A stretch of DNA of 64,000 bases, taken from positions 187,787,703 through 187,851,702 of the forward strand of contig NC_058519.1 in NCBI RefSeq assembly GCF_904849725.1, given 5' to 3'. Positions within the stretch are counted from its first letter, which is position 1. The number at the start of each line of letters is the position of its first letter. A program made the translations under genes and the position numbers. Below the pieces are notes generated by a model. It was given only the letters and a program-made list of their open reading frames with translations, had not been told where the DNA came from and searched no databases. This DNA comes from Hordeum vulgare subsp. vulgare (taxonomy: Eukaryota > Streptophyta > Magnoliopsida > Poales > Poaceae). Positions 10,835-20,624 of the stretch are shown here, piece after piece.

Positions 10835-12579
10835 TGTCGGAAATATGCCCTAGAGAAAATGATAAATAGTTATTATTATATTTCCAGTTTAAAGATAATC
10901 GTTTATTATCCATGCTATAATTGTAATGAATGAAAACATAGATACATGTGTGGATACATAAACAAAAGAAATGTCCCTAGCAAGCCTCTAGTTGGCTAGC
11001 CAGTTGATCAATGATAGTCAAGGTTTTCTGACTATATGCAAGTGTTGTCACTTGATAACTGGATCACATCATTAGGAGAATCATGAGATGGACTAGACCC
11101 AAAATATGAACGTAGCATATTGATCATGTCGTTTTATTGCTATTGTTTTCTATGTGTCAAGTATTTGTTCCTATGACCATGAGATCATATAACTCACTAG
11201 CACCGAAGGAATACCTTGTGTGCATCAAACGTCGCAACGTAACTGGGTGACTATAAAGGTGCTCTACAGGTATCTCCGAAGGTGTTCGTTGAGTTAGTAT
11301 GGATCAAGACTGGGATTTGTCACTCCATGTGTCGGAGAGGTTTGTCGGGGCCCACTCGGTAATACAACATCACACACAAGCCTTGCAAGCAATGTGACTA
11401 AGTGTAAGTCACGGGATCTTGTATTACGGAATGAGTAAAGAGACTTGCGCGTAACGAGATTGAAATATGTATGCGGATACTCACGATCAAATCTCGAGCA
11501 AGTAACATACCGAAGGACAAAGGGAATGACATACATGATTATATGAATCCTTGACAGTGAGGTTCAACCGATAAGGTCTTCGGAGAATATGTAGGATCCA
11601 ATATGGGCATCCAGGTCCCGCTATTGGATATTGACCGAGGAGTTCCTCGGGTCATGTCTACATAGTTCTCGAACCCACAGGGTCTGCGAACTGAAGGTTC
11701 GGTGATGTTTTATTATAGTTGACTTATATGTGTGGTTACCGAATGTTGTTCGGAGTCTCGGATGAGATCACAGACATCACGAGGGTTTCCGGAATGGTCC
11801 GAAAATAAAGATTGATATATAGGATGGTTTCATTTGGTCACCGGGCAATTCCGGCAGTGTACCGGGATTGATGAATGGGTTCCGGATGTTCACCGGGAGG
11901 GACCCATCCACCCGGGAGTAAGCCCAAGACCCTAGGGTGGTGCACCAAGTACCTAGTGGGCTGGTGGTGTTAGCCCAAGAGGGCTATGGCGCCACATAAG
12001 AAAATACCAAAGGAAAAAAATAAAAGGAAAGAGGGAGGTGGGAAGGAAGAGGAGGACTCCTCCTTCCCAAACCGAATTGGAGGAGGAGTCCTCCTCCTCC
12101 TGGCGGCCGGTGCACCTTGAGGCCTTGTGCCTCAAGGCTAGCCCCTCCCCCTTCTTCCTATATATAGTGGTGGTTTAGGGCTTTTTGAGACACATCTTTG
12201 CCACGTGCAACTCTAGACAATTCCACATAGTTTTACCTCTAGATCGTATTTTTGCGGAGCTCGGGGGAAGCCTTGCAGGAGTACATCATCACCACCACCA
12301 GAACGCGTCACGCTGCTGGAGAACTAATCTACTTCTCCGTCTTGCTTGCTGGATCAAGAAAGCCGAGATCATCGTCGACTTGTATGTGTGCTGAACGCGC
12401 AGGTGTCGTCCGTTCGGCGCTAGATCGGAACGGATTGTGGGACGGATTGCGGGACGCTCCGAGGGACGGTTCGAGGGACGTGAAGACGTTCCACTACATC
12501 AACCTCGTTTCTTAACGCTTCCTGCTGTGCGATCTACGAGGGTACGTAGATCTAATCTCCACTCGTAGATGGACATCAA
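10835..12579 (+). repeat. 3' LTR of Angela-like element, left part
   Basis: It aligns with the 5' LTR from its first base and stops after gatggacatcaa, where the nested Gypsy element begins. TATA box cctatatatagtgg at about 12158 and hairpin ggaggaggag tc ctcctcctcc at 12079-12100 are conserved. The last five bases, atcaa, are the left target duplication of the nested insertion. Confidence 0.92.
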
Positions 12580-14232
12580 TGATACGTCTCCATCATATCT
12601 ACTTTTCCAAACTCTTTTGCCCTTGTTTTGGACTCTAATTTGCATGATTTGAATGGAACTAACCTGGATTGACGTTGTTTTCAGCAGAATTGCCTTGGTG
12701 TTATTTTTATGCAGAAATCAAAGTTCTCCAAACATCCTGAAAATTTACGGGGAGCATTTTTGGAAAATATGAAAAATACCTGCGCCAAGTTCCGCCTGAG
12801 GGTCTGGGCCAGTGGGCCACAAGCCCTGCCTCCGCCACCCCCCTGGTGGCGGTGGGCAAGCTTGTGGGGCCCACACAGCTCTGCCGCCCCCAATCTCAGG
12901 TCTATAAGTTCACTTTCGTTACAGAAAAAAGAAAAAGAGAAGATTTCATCACGTTTGCGATCCGGGGGCGCCGCCACAACCTCTTCTTCATCTCGAGGGT
13001 AGATCTGGAGTCCGTTTTGGGCTCCGGAGAGGGGAAATCGTCGCCATCGTCATCATCAACCTTCTTCCCTCTCCAATTGCATGAAGCACTTTGTTGTTCG
13101 TCAGTAATCTATTCGTAGGCTCGCTGGGCGGTGATCAGTAGGATGAGATCTATCATGTAATCGAGTTAGTTTTGATGGGGATTGATCCCTAGTATCCACT
13201 ATGTTCTGAGATTGATGTTGCTACTACTTTGCCATGCTTAATGCTTGTCACTAGGGCCCGAGTGCCATGATTTCAGATCTGAAATTATTATGTTGTCACC
13301 AATATATGTGTGTTTTAGATCCGATCTTGCAAGTTGTAGTTACCTACTATGTGTTATGATCCGGCAACCCCGGAGTGACAATAACCGGAACCACTCCCGG
13401 TGATGACCATAGTTTGCGGAGTTCATATGTTCAGCAAGTGCTAATGCATTGGTTCGGTTCTTTATTAAAAGGAGAACCTTAATATCCTTTAGTTTCCTTT
13501 TGGACCCCGCTGCCACGGGAGGGATGGACAATAAATGTCATGCAAGTTCTTTTCCCTGAGCACGTATTACGACACACGGAATGCATGCCTACATCACATT
13601 GACGAACGGGAGCTAGCCACATATCTCTCCGTGTTATAACTATTGCATGCTGAATATCATCCAAACAAATCACCGACCCATTGCCTACGAGTTTGTCCTA
13701 CTGCTGCTGTTACTTGTCTTGCTCTACTGCTACTGTTGCTACTACTGTCGCTTGCTGTTGTTGCTACTTGCTACTGTAGTCACTACCGTTGTTCCTTGCC
13801 ACTGCTATTACTCGTTACGCAGCTGCTACCTCCTACAATCTTGATCGCTGGTCGTTGACGGGAACTGACAATTTCCGTCCACGAGGCAACTTGGCGCCAT
13901 TGATACAATCGTTAGAAATAGTCTGTCGTGTCAATAGATCATTTCTGACATCGTTGTTATCACACTACTTTGTTGTTACTACTTTGCTTGCAGATACTAA
14001 TCTTTCAGGTGTGGTTGTATCTGACAAATTCAGCTGCTAATACTCGAGAGTATTCTCTCACCTCCTGCGTGGCGTACCAACAAATTTGGGTCGAATACTC
14101 TACCCTCGAAAACTGCTACGATCCCACGCGCTGGTGGGTTGTCAACAACATTCTTCTAGTTTCGATTGCCGGAGAGTGCTAGCAGCATACTTCTGGTGCC
14201 GTTGCAAGGGAAGGTCTGCTGTTACGGAGTCA
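12580..14232 (+). repeat. 5' LTR of non-autonomous Athila-like element
   Basis: It begins TGATACGTCTCC and ends TTACGGAGTCA. It holds the palindrome gggccacaagccc ... gcttgtggggccc (about 12811-12873) with an inner stem ccgccacc/ggtggcgg, then a TATA-like gtctataagt near 12900. A TGCTAC-type tract lies at about 13690-13845. Confidence 0.9.
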
Positions 14233-14241
14233 GCATTTTTC

Positions 14242-14259
14242 TGGCGCCGTTGCCGGGGA
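14242..14259 (+). other. Primer binding site for tRNA-Asp
   Basis: tggcgccgttgccgggga is complementary to the 3' end of plant tRNA-Asp including CCA, the primer known for Athila and Tat lineages. It starts 9 bases after the LTR. The phrase ttctggtgccgttgcaaggg inside the LTR end (about 14190-14212) is a degenerate echo of it. Confidence 0.88.
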
Positions 14260-14309
14260 GGTATTGCTATATTCTCTGAGTTACTTGGGATTTATATCTG
14301 CAGATCACT

Positions 14310-16478
14310 ATGAAGAATCTGAAGAATCCAAAAACCAAAGTCTTGCCCTCAACTACGAGGGGAGGTAAGGAATTGCCATCTAGCTTTGCACTTGATTCAC
14401 CTTCAGTTATGAGTAAGTTTGCGACATCACCTCCTGCTAGAAATCTTGATATGTCCCCTGTGCTTGATGATGCTTATGATGCTACTGCTAGAGATGCTAT
14501 GCTTGATACTGCTAGAGATGCTATGCTTGATACTATGCCTGATACTGCTTTGCCTGATACTGCTAGAGATGCTATGTTTGATACTGCTTTTCCTGATGAT
14601 GCTAGAGATGCTATTTTGCCTGATGATGCTATGCTTGATACTGCTAGAGATACTACTTTGCGTGATGTTCCACTAGGGGTATTCCTTGATGCTCATATTG
14701 CTAGAGTTACTGCCAATGCTCTTGATGCTTGTGAAACTGCTGATACAATTGAGTTAGAACCTTCTTTTGCCCCTGTTAGATCTAGCTCTCCTAGATATGA
14801 ATTGACTGATATACCTGAGGGTTACGTTATGGAGGGAGAGATAGCTGAGTATTTTATTGCGTGTAAGGATGCATATGATGCTGAGAAATTACTTCTCAAG
14901 TGGAAGGAAAAATCTGTGGAAGCTAGGATGAAATACGACCCGAAGTTTGCCACTTCACCTATCTTTATTACCGATAAGGATTATGAATTCTCTGTCGATC
15001 CTGAGATAATCTCTCTAGTCGAATCTGATCCTTTTCACGGTTACGAGTCTGAGACGGTCATAGCCCATCTTGCCAAACTACACGATATAGCCACCCTTTT
15101 CACTAATGAGGAGAAGATCCACCACTACTATATCCTTAAGTTGTTTCCTTTCTCTCTAAAGGATGACGCTAAAGCCTGGTTCGCTTCTCTTGCTCCTGGA
15201 TGTGTGAGTAGTCCCCAGGATATGGTCTATTACTTATGTGAGAAATATTTCCCTGCCCATAAGAAGCAAGCTGCCTTGCAGGAAATATACAACTTTGCTC
15301 AACTCCAAGAAGAGAGTCTCCCACAAGCTTGGGGGAGGATCGTCCAGCTACAAAATGCTTTGCCTGATCACCCTCTTAAGAAGAACGAGATACTTGATAT
15401 CCTCTATAACGGACTTACCGATGCTTCCAGAGACCACCTAGATAGTTGTGTCGGTTGTGTTTTTAGGGAACGAACTGTTGAACAAGCTGAGACCCTACTG
15501 AATAACATCTTGATCAACGATAATGCTTGGACTATTCCCGAACCACCTCCTAAGCCAACTCCGAAGAAAAGAGGTATTCTATTCCCCAGTATCGAAGATA
15601 TGCAAGAAGCCAAAAAATCTATGCAAGAGAAAGGCATTAGATCTGAAGATGTCAAAAATCTACCACCTATCGGAGAGATCCATGGTCTCGGTAACCCGAT
15701 ACAAGTAGTAGAAGTGAATTCTCTGTGTAGGTTTGATGAGAGTGATATTCCTTTTGACAAACCTGCTAGCCTATGCTTTGATGAATTTGACAACTTTGTT
15801 GCCAAACAACAGAGTTTCAATGATTATGTTAGCAGACATTTGGAACAAAGTACTCGTATGCTTAGCCATTTAAGTGCTTGTGTAGACAAAATTGTCAATG
15901 ATTTGAAGCTTCTGAGTAAACATGCCTCTATGATTACTACTCAGGTAGAACAAGTACTTAAAGCTCAGAATGACCTGCTCAATGAATTAAATGAAAACTC
16001 TGTCAGAGTCATTATTAGAGGAGGCAAAATGACTCACGAACCTTTGTATCCTGAAGGTCATCCTAAGAGAATTGATCAAGATTCTCAAGGAATCAATGCG
16101 GATACACCTAGTCATCCTAAGCAGAAGAAGAAGGATGATAGAAGCCTGCATGTTAGTTCACCAAATACTATCACACCTGAAGAACCTAATGATATTTCTG
16201 CGTCTGATGCAGAAACACAATCTGGTGATGAACATGAACCTGGTAACAATATGGACAGTGATGTTCATAATAATGCTCAACCTAGCAAGGATGAGGATGT
16301 GGAGATTGAACTTACGGTTAATCCTGATAACCCACAACCAAAGAAATACGATAAGAATGACTTCACTGCTAGGAAGCATGGTAAAGAAAGGGAACCCATG
16401 GTTCAGAGATCTACGCCCTTTCCTCCTAATCCATCCAAGAAAAGGATGATGAAGATTTTGAGCGCTTCGTTGAGATGA
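14310..16478 (+). CDS. gag: Gag of non-autonomous Athila-like element
   Basis: This is a 722-residue ORF, the longest in the window. The N-terminus has an Asp/Ala-rich tandem repeat (units like MLDTARDA, residues about 50-120). A Gag core follows at about residues 265-400 (FPFSLKDDAKAWFASLAPG, EKYFPAHKKQAALQEI, ILDILYNGLTDASRDHLDS), the retrotransposon Gag pattern. Then come a Pro-rich segment, a helical region and an acidic tail. No zinc knuckle is visible, as is common in Athila-type Gag. The ORF ends by a frameshift: one base is missing near 16440 relative to the homologous copy at 38687-41420, where the frame runs on into protease. The original protein was therefore a Gag-protease fusion. 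It would assemble particles in the cytoplasm. Confidence 0.9.
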   Translation: MKNLKNPKTKVLPSTTRGGKELPSSFALDSPSVMSKFATSPPARNLDMSPVLDDAYDATARDAMLDTARDAMLDTMPDTALPDTARDAMFDTAFPDDARDAILPDDAMLDTARDTTLRDVPLGVFLDAHIARVTANALDACETADTIELEPSFAPVRSSSPRYELTDIPEGYVMEGEIAEYFIACKDAYDAEKLLLKWKEKSVEARMKYDPKFATSPIFITDKDYEFSVDPEIISLVESDPFHGYESETVIAHLAKLHDIATLFTNEEKIHHYYILKLFPFSLKDDAKAWFASLAPGCVSSPQDMVYYLCEKYFPAHKKQAALQEIYNFAQLQEESLPQAWGRIVQLQNALPDHPLKKNEILDILYNGLTDASRDHLDSCVGCVFRERTVEQAETLLNNILINDNAWTIPEPPPKPTPKKRGILFPSIEDMQEAKKSMQEKGIRSEDVKNLPPIGEIHGLGNPIQVVEVNSLCRFDESDIPFDKPASLCFDEFDNFVAKQQSFNDYVSRHLEQSTRMLSHLSACVDKIVNDLKLLSKHASMITTQVEQVLKAQNDLLNELNENSVRVIIRGGKMTHEPLYPEGHPKRIDQDSQGINADTPSHPKQKKKDDRSLHVSSPNTITPEEPNDISASDAETQSGDEHEPGNNMDSDVHNNAQPSKDEDVEIELTVNPDNPQPKKYDKNDFTARKHGKEREPMVQRSTPFPPNPSKKRMMKILSASLR

Positions 16479-17176
16479 TAAGACCCATCTTTCTGCAGAT
16501 GCGGTTAACTGATATGCTCAAGATGTCTCCGTATGCCAAGTACATGAAAGATATCGTGACTAATAAACGGAAAATACCAGATCTTGAGATCTCCACCATG
16601 CTTGCCAATTACACTTTCAAAGGTGGAACTCCTAAGAAACTTGGTGATCCCGGAGTGCCCACTATACCTTGCTCCATTAAAGGGAACTACGTAAGAACTG
16701 CCTTATGTGACCTTGGAGCTGGTGTTAGTGTTATGCCGCTCTCTCTTTATCATAGACTTGAATTAGATAAGTTGACACCCACTGAAATTTCTCTGCAAAT
16801 GACCGACAAATCAACTGCTTTCCCTATCGGCATTTGCGAGGATGTGCCTGTTGTGGTTGCTAACACCACTATCTTAACAGACTTTGTTATCTTGGATATT
16901 CCCGAGGACGATGTCATGGCTGTCATCCTCGGAAGACCCTTTTTAAACACTGCAGGGGCTGTTATAGATTGCAACAAAGGCAATGTCACTTTCCATGTCA
17001 ACGGTAATGAGAACACAGTGCACTTTCCGAAGAAACGATATCAATTACATTGCATCAATGCTATCGAAAAGACTTCATCAATTCTTATTGGGAGCTTTGA
17101 ATGTCCTATTCCTCGTGTCAAGATGAAGTATGATTTGCTTGTTGGGGAGATACATATCCCCATTGAGGTGACTTAG
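16475..17176 (+). CDS. Retropepsin-type protease of non-autonomous Athila-like element
   Basis: This 233-residue ORF overlaps gag by ATGA, but the overlap is a by-product of the one-base deletion; in the sister copy the frame is continuous. The pepsin-like fold is seen in PGVPTIPCSIKGNYVRTALC followed by DLGAGVSVMPLSLY (catalytic Asp, here D-L-G-A as in Athila-like proteases), then FVILDIPEDDVMAVILGRPF and FLNTAGAVIDCNKG (flap and second half). It ends with a TAG after HIPIEVT. No polymerase domain follows. It would process Gag. Confidence 0.88.
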   Translation: MIRPIFLQMRLTDMLKMSPYAKYMKDIVTNKRKIPDLEISTMLANYTFKGGTPKKLGDPGVPTIPCSIKGNYVRTALCDLGAGVSVMPLSLYHRLELDKLTPTEISLQMTDKSTAFPIGICEDVPVVVANTTILTDFVILDIPEDDVMAVILGRPFLNTAGAVIDCNKGNVTFHVNGNENTVHFPKKRYQLHCINAIEKTSSILIGSFECPIPRVKMKYDLLVGEIHIPIEVT

Positions 17177-17389
17177 TGGCTATTAGAAAATTCTCCGTTC
17201 TCTCTTGAGATCCGAGAAGGTTTTGTCATGAGGACTTGATCAATCCTATTGACGGATTTCTTTCGATGACCATGAAATGGATGAATCAAAGAGTCACATA
17301 CCTCTGTTTGGAGCTTTCATTTTCTGTTGCTTAGAAGAAAAATGATAGAATTAGTTTAGTTTTTCCTCTTTTCTGTTTTAGCGTCCCGG

Positions 17390-17570
17390 AGAAAAATACC
17401 TCGAAAATAAAAGTTCTCCGATGGTCCCGAAAATTTAGTATGATTTTTTCTGGAATTTTTGAAAATTACTGGGCCTGAGAGCTGGCCTGGGGGACAGACC
17501 AGTGGGCCACAAGCCCTGCCACCGCCACCCCCTGGTGGCGAAGAGCAAGCTAGTGGGGCCCACAGGGACC
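17390..17570 (+). promoter_or_regulatory. Internal LTR-like segment with GC-rich palindrome upstream of ORF3
   Basis: The order of motifs copies the LTR promoter region of the same element: aaataaaagttctccgatg, cctgaaaatttag-like text, a run of tttttctggaatttttg, then gtgggccacaagccctgcc, an inner ccgccacc/ggtggcg stem and aagctagtggggccc. The equivalent LTR stretch is 12705-12880. The sister element has the same at 41630-41815. No clear TATA box follows, so promoter activity is inference; it may instead be a captured or duplicated leader. Confidence 0.6.
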
Positions 17571-17973
17571 CCCTCCACTCATTCCAACTCCCAGCCTCTT
17601 CTTCCACCTCACAAAAAATTGCTTCACAGCTCAAACCCGTGTTCTTGCTCATTTGGCTGTGATTTTCGATCTCCTTGCTCAAAGCACCATTCTCCGAACC
17701 GTTTTGGGGAAATTACTCCTTGGTAAGTGAGTCCTCCATTGGTCCAATTAGTTTTTGCTCTAGTGCTTTATCCTTCGTGAATTTTTGCTACCTTGGTGAC
17801 CCTGTTCTTGAGCTAGAAATGTTGATTTTAGCTGGTCCCAAGTAGTTTTAGCGCGTGATACGGTCTCTAGGCACTAGTAGGAGTAGTTGCTACAAGTTGG
17901 GTTAATCTTTATTCACTTTTCTTTCGAAGTCTCTAAAAATTTCAGAATTTTTCAGAGCTAGAAAAAGGTAAAG

Positions 17974-19041
17974 ATGAGGAGGTTCTTGAGAGGCTCTTCA
18001 AGCCGTAACCCCAAGGAGGATGAGAAGAACCACCCCAAGTACGTAATCCCTCGAGTCACAGAAGTTCGAGCGTGCGAGTGGCCAAGTGATGAATTCTTGC
18101 GCGCCGTTGGGCTTTATGAAGACTTTTATTAATTGGTGGAGAACGTAGGTCTTACTGCATTCGTTGCAGATAAGTGCTCACAATACCTCCTCCTCACCAA
18201 TATTTTCGTTCAAAGCTTCAACTTTTATCCGAGGAAGAATCCTCCTATGGTTGAGTTCATGATATACGATGTTCCCCAGTGCATGACACTACAGGATTTT
18301 TGCAATGTATGCAAATTACCTTATGTTGGGGATATCCGTGACCCTCGTCCACGGGACTTGGACGATTTCATTGGTACTATTGCTGTTGGAGAGGAGAGAG
18401 GAGTGTCTCGCGCTAGAATTGCTAGCATACATTTTCCTGTGCTTCGGTACTTCTCACTATTTGTGGGAAAATGTTTGATTGGTCGTGGGGAGGCTGGATC
18501 ACTTAGTTCTCGAGACCTTGCGGTTTTGCGCGAGGGCCTTTATAACGATAAGACTTACAGGCTAGGTGCTATAGTGGCCCAACGGTTGAACATCAACCGT
18601 TCCAAGGGTGTTGTCTATGGAGGTATCTACGCTACCCGTCTTACCAGAAACTTTGAGATACCCATTAGACTGGGAGAGGAAGGAGAGATGCCTCTCCCTG
18701 AGAAATATCTGGATTATGACAGCATGGTTCGCCATGATTTTCTGGATAGAGATGCTAGTAGACGGATGATTTATAACCTGGTATTTAGTCAGGGTAATCG
18801 AGAGACTATTACTTTTCCCGCTCCTTCTTTGTTCGATCTTCATGCAGGCAGGTACACTATTATTCCCTCGGACATCTATGCATATTGGGGCTTGGCCCAA
18901 CCACACGCGCCCGTGCCCGAGCCGCCAGTCGAGTACCAGACGCCAGTTTATCAGTGGGAGCCAGAGGAGCTCACTCAGCAGTGGCATCCACAGTCTGCTC
19001 CGGAGTATCCTAGATCTGGTGATTTCCCACCATGGGAGTAG
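17974..19041 (+). pseudogene. ORF3 of non-autonomous Athila-like element (ATHILA ORF-1-like), one stop
   Basis: Starting at MRRFLRGSSSRNPKEDEK the frame runs 356 codons with a single TAA at 18130-18132. From 18133 it is open for 302 residues. Conserved blocks shared with 42215-43310 are FYPRKNPPMVEFMIYDV, FCNVCKLPYVGD, PRPRDLDDFIGTIAVGEE, GAIVAQRLNINRSKG, GRYTIIPSDIYAYWG and a Pro/Gln/Glu-rich tail. I believe it belongs with the Athila-associated ORF family annotated as ATHILA ORF-1, of unknown function; this is from memory. No signal peptide or membrane segment is obvious, which argues against an envelope protein. The second purine tract follows 22 bases after the stop. Confidence 0.72.
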
Positions 19042-19062
19042 ACCAAGCTAGGCCAAAATCCT

Positions 19063-19076
19063 AAGCTTGGGGGAGT
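19063..19076 (+). other. Second (internal) polypurine tract just after ORF3
   Basis: aagcttgggggagt is identical to the genuine 3' tract at 22776-22789. Equivalents follow ORF3 in the other two Athila-like elements (43309-43319, and 30286-30299 on the minus strand). Confidence 0.75.
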
Positions 19077-20619
19077 ATGTGTTCTCACCGACTTTACATT
19101 CATGCTTATGCTTTCACTTTGTTAGCCGGTGTTCACACTTTGCCACTGTATTATGCATGCTAGTTTATTTTTGTTTTCTTGTTTTGTGTCCTTTGGAGAA
19201 AACCCAAAAAAATATTTCTTTCTTCTTTTGCTTGTTGGGAACTTTCCGGTGTAAATAGTTTTCTTTTTCTTTGGGTCAAGGTAGAAGATATTGGATTCAA
19301 TGTTTAGTGGTTCTTGCATGCATACCTGTTTAGCTTTCAAAGATCCATATTACTTTGTCTTCTCCTTTGTGTTTGCCTGCAGATTCAGCTTAGTCCAATG
19401 CACGAGCACTCTTATTATTGTTCACATCGTTCGATCATGCAAGTGAAAGGCAATAATGATGATATATGATGAAGTGAGTGAGACTGAAAAGCTGGTATGA
19501 ACTCTATCTATTTTGTTTTTGTAAATATGACTAGCTTGTCGACCAAGATTTAGCTTTGTTGTGAGAGAACCATGTTTGCAATCACAACTTAGAGATCATA
19601 GTTTCTGATGCCATGCTTAATTAGCTGAGAGTTTGTAATGGTTTGTCTTGAATGCCAACATAGATTTTGAAATGACTATGATGTAGTATGATAGGATGGT
19701 ATTCTCCTTTGAATGTTTCAAGTGGCTTGACTTGGCGCATGTTCATGCATGTAGTTGAAACAAAATCAACATAGCCTCCATGATGTTTGTGTTCATGGTG
19801 ATTTATATCCTGTTCATGCTTGCATTCAATGTTAGTCAAACTCATTGCATCTTGATGACTGTTGTCGCCCTCTAGTTGGTCGCTTCCCAATATTTTGCTA
19901 GCCTTCACTTGTACTAAGCGGAATACTGCTTGTGCATCCACTTCCATAAACCCAAAAGTTTTTCCATCAGAGTCCACCATACCTACCTATTTGCGGTATA
20001 TACCTGCCGTTCCAAGTAAATTTGCATGTGCCACTCTCTAAACCTTCAAGAAATAATCTGTTTTGCATGCCCGAACCGCTCATGTGGTGACAGGGGGCTA
20101 TTGGTATCTTCCATGCTAGAGTGTTATTCTCGACATGTGTTTATTCACTGTCATTCACGAGAAAGGTGCCGGTAATTGGAATGCTCAATTCCACGCTTAA
20201 ATCAAAAACATAACTGTAAAACAAGAACCCCCCCCCCCCCGATTGATGTTAGTAGGGACGGTACCCGAGGATTCGGCTAGCCGTGGAGTGTGATTGATTG
20301 GTGGTGGGGGAGTTAAAACTTTACTTTTCTGTTTGGGAACTGCCTATAGCATGAGTAGCATGGAACATATTGAGAACTCTTGGTCATTGCGTTGACAATG
20401 AAAGCATGCCACCCAAAATTATTATCTCTGTTTTCAAAGCTTGAGCTCTGGCACCTCTGCAAATCAATGCTTCCCTCTGCGAAGGGCCTGTCTATTTATT
20501 TTCTTGTTGAGTCATCCTCCTCTTTTATAAACACCAATTAGAGAGCACCTTTGTCATTTTTATGCTTTGCTTTTGATTGATATTGAGTATGACTATGACT
20601 GGATCTTCGTTGCTATGAA
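19077..20619 (+). other. Long non-coding 3' region of Athila-like element
   Basis: About 1.5 kb is conserved with 43320-44850 and in part with the minus-strand element (28765-30285), but no ORF is conserved. A shared block reads acttgtactaagcgg then aatactgcttgtgcatcca near 19908-19940. A run of 13 C occurs at 20228-20240. The region lies between two purine tracts. Confidence 0.7.
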
Positions 20620-20624
20620 TTACA

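Noticed and set aside
15404..15820. Antisense ORF of 138 codons over gag
   Set aside because: Shadow of the Gag ORF; not present in the sister copy.
17974..19041. ORF3 as a retroviral-type envelope gene
   Set aside because: The position fits, but I see no signal peptide, membrane segment or cleavage site, and the content is soluble and Pro/Gln/Glu-rich at the end.
19621..19980. Antisense ORF of 119 codons in the Athila-like tail
   Set aside because: The homologous region at 43860-44215 has no matching open frame, so it is not conserved.
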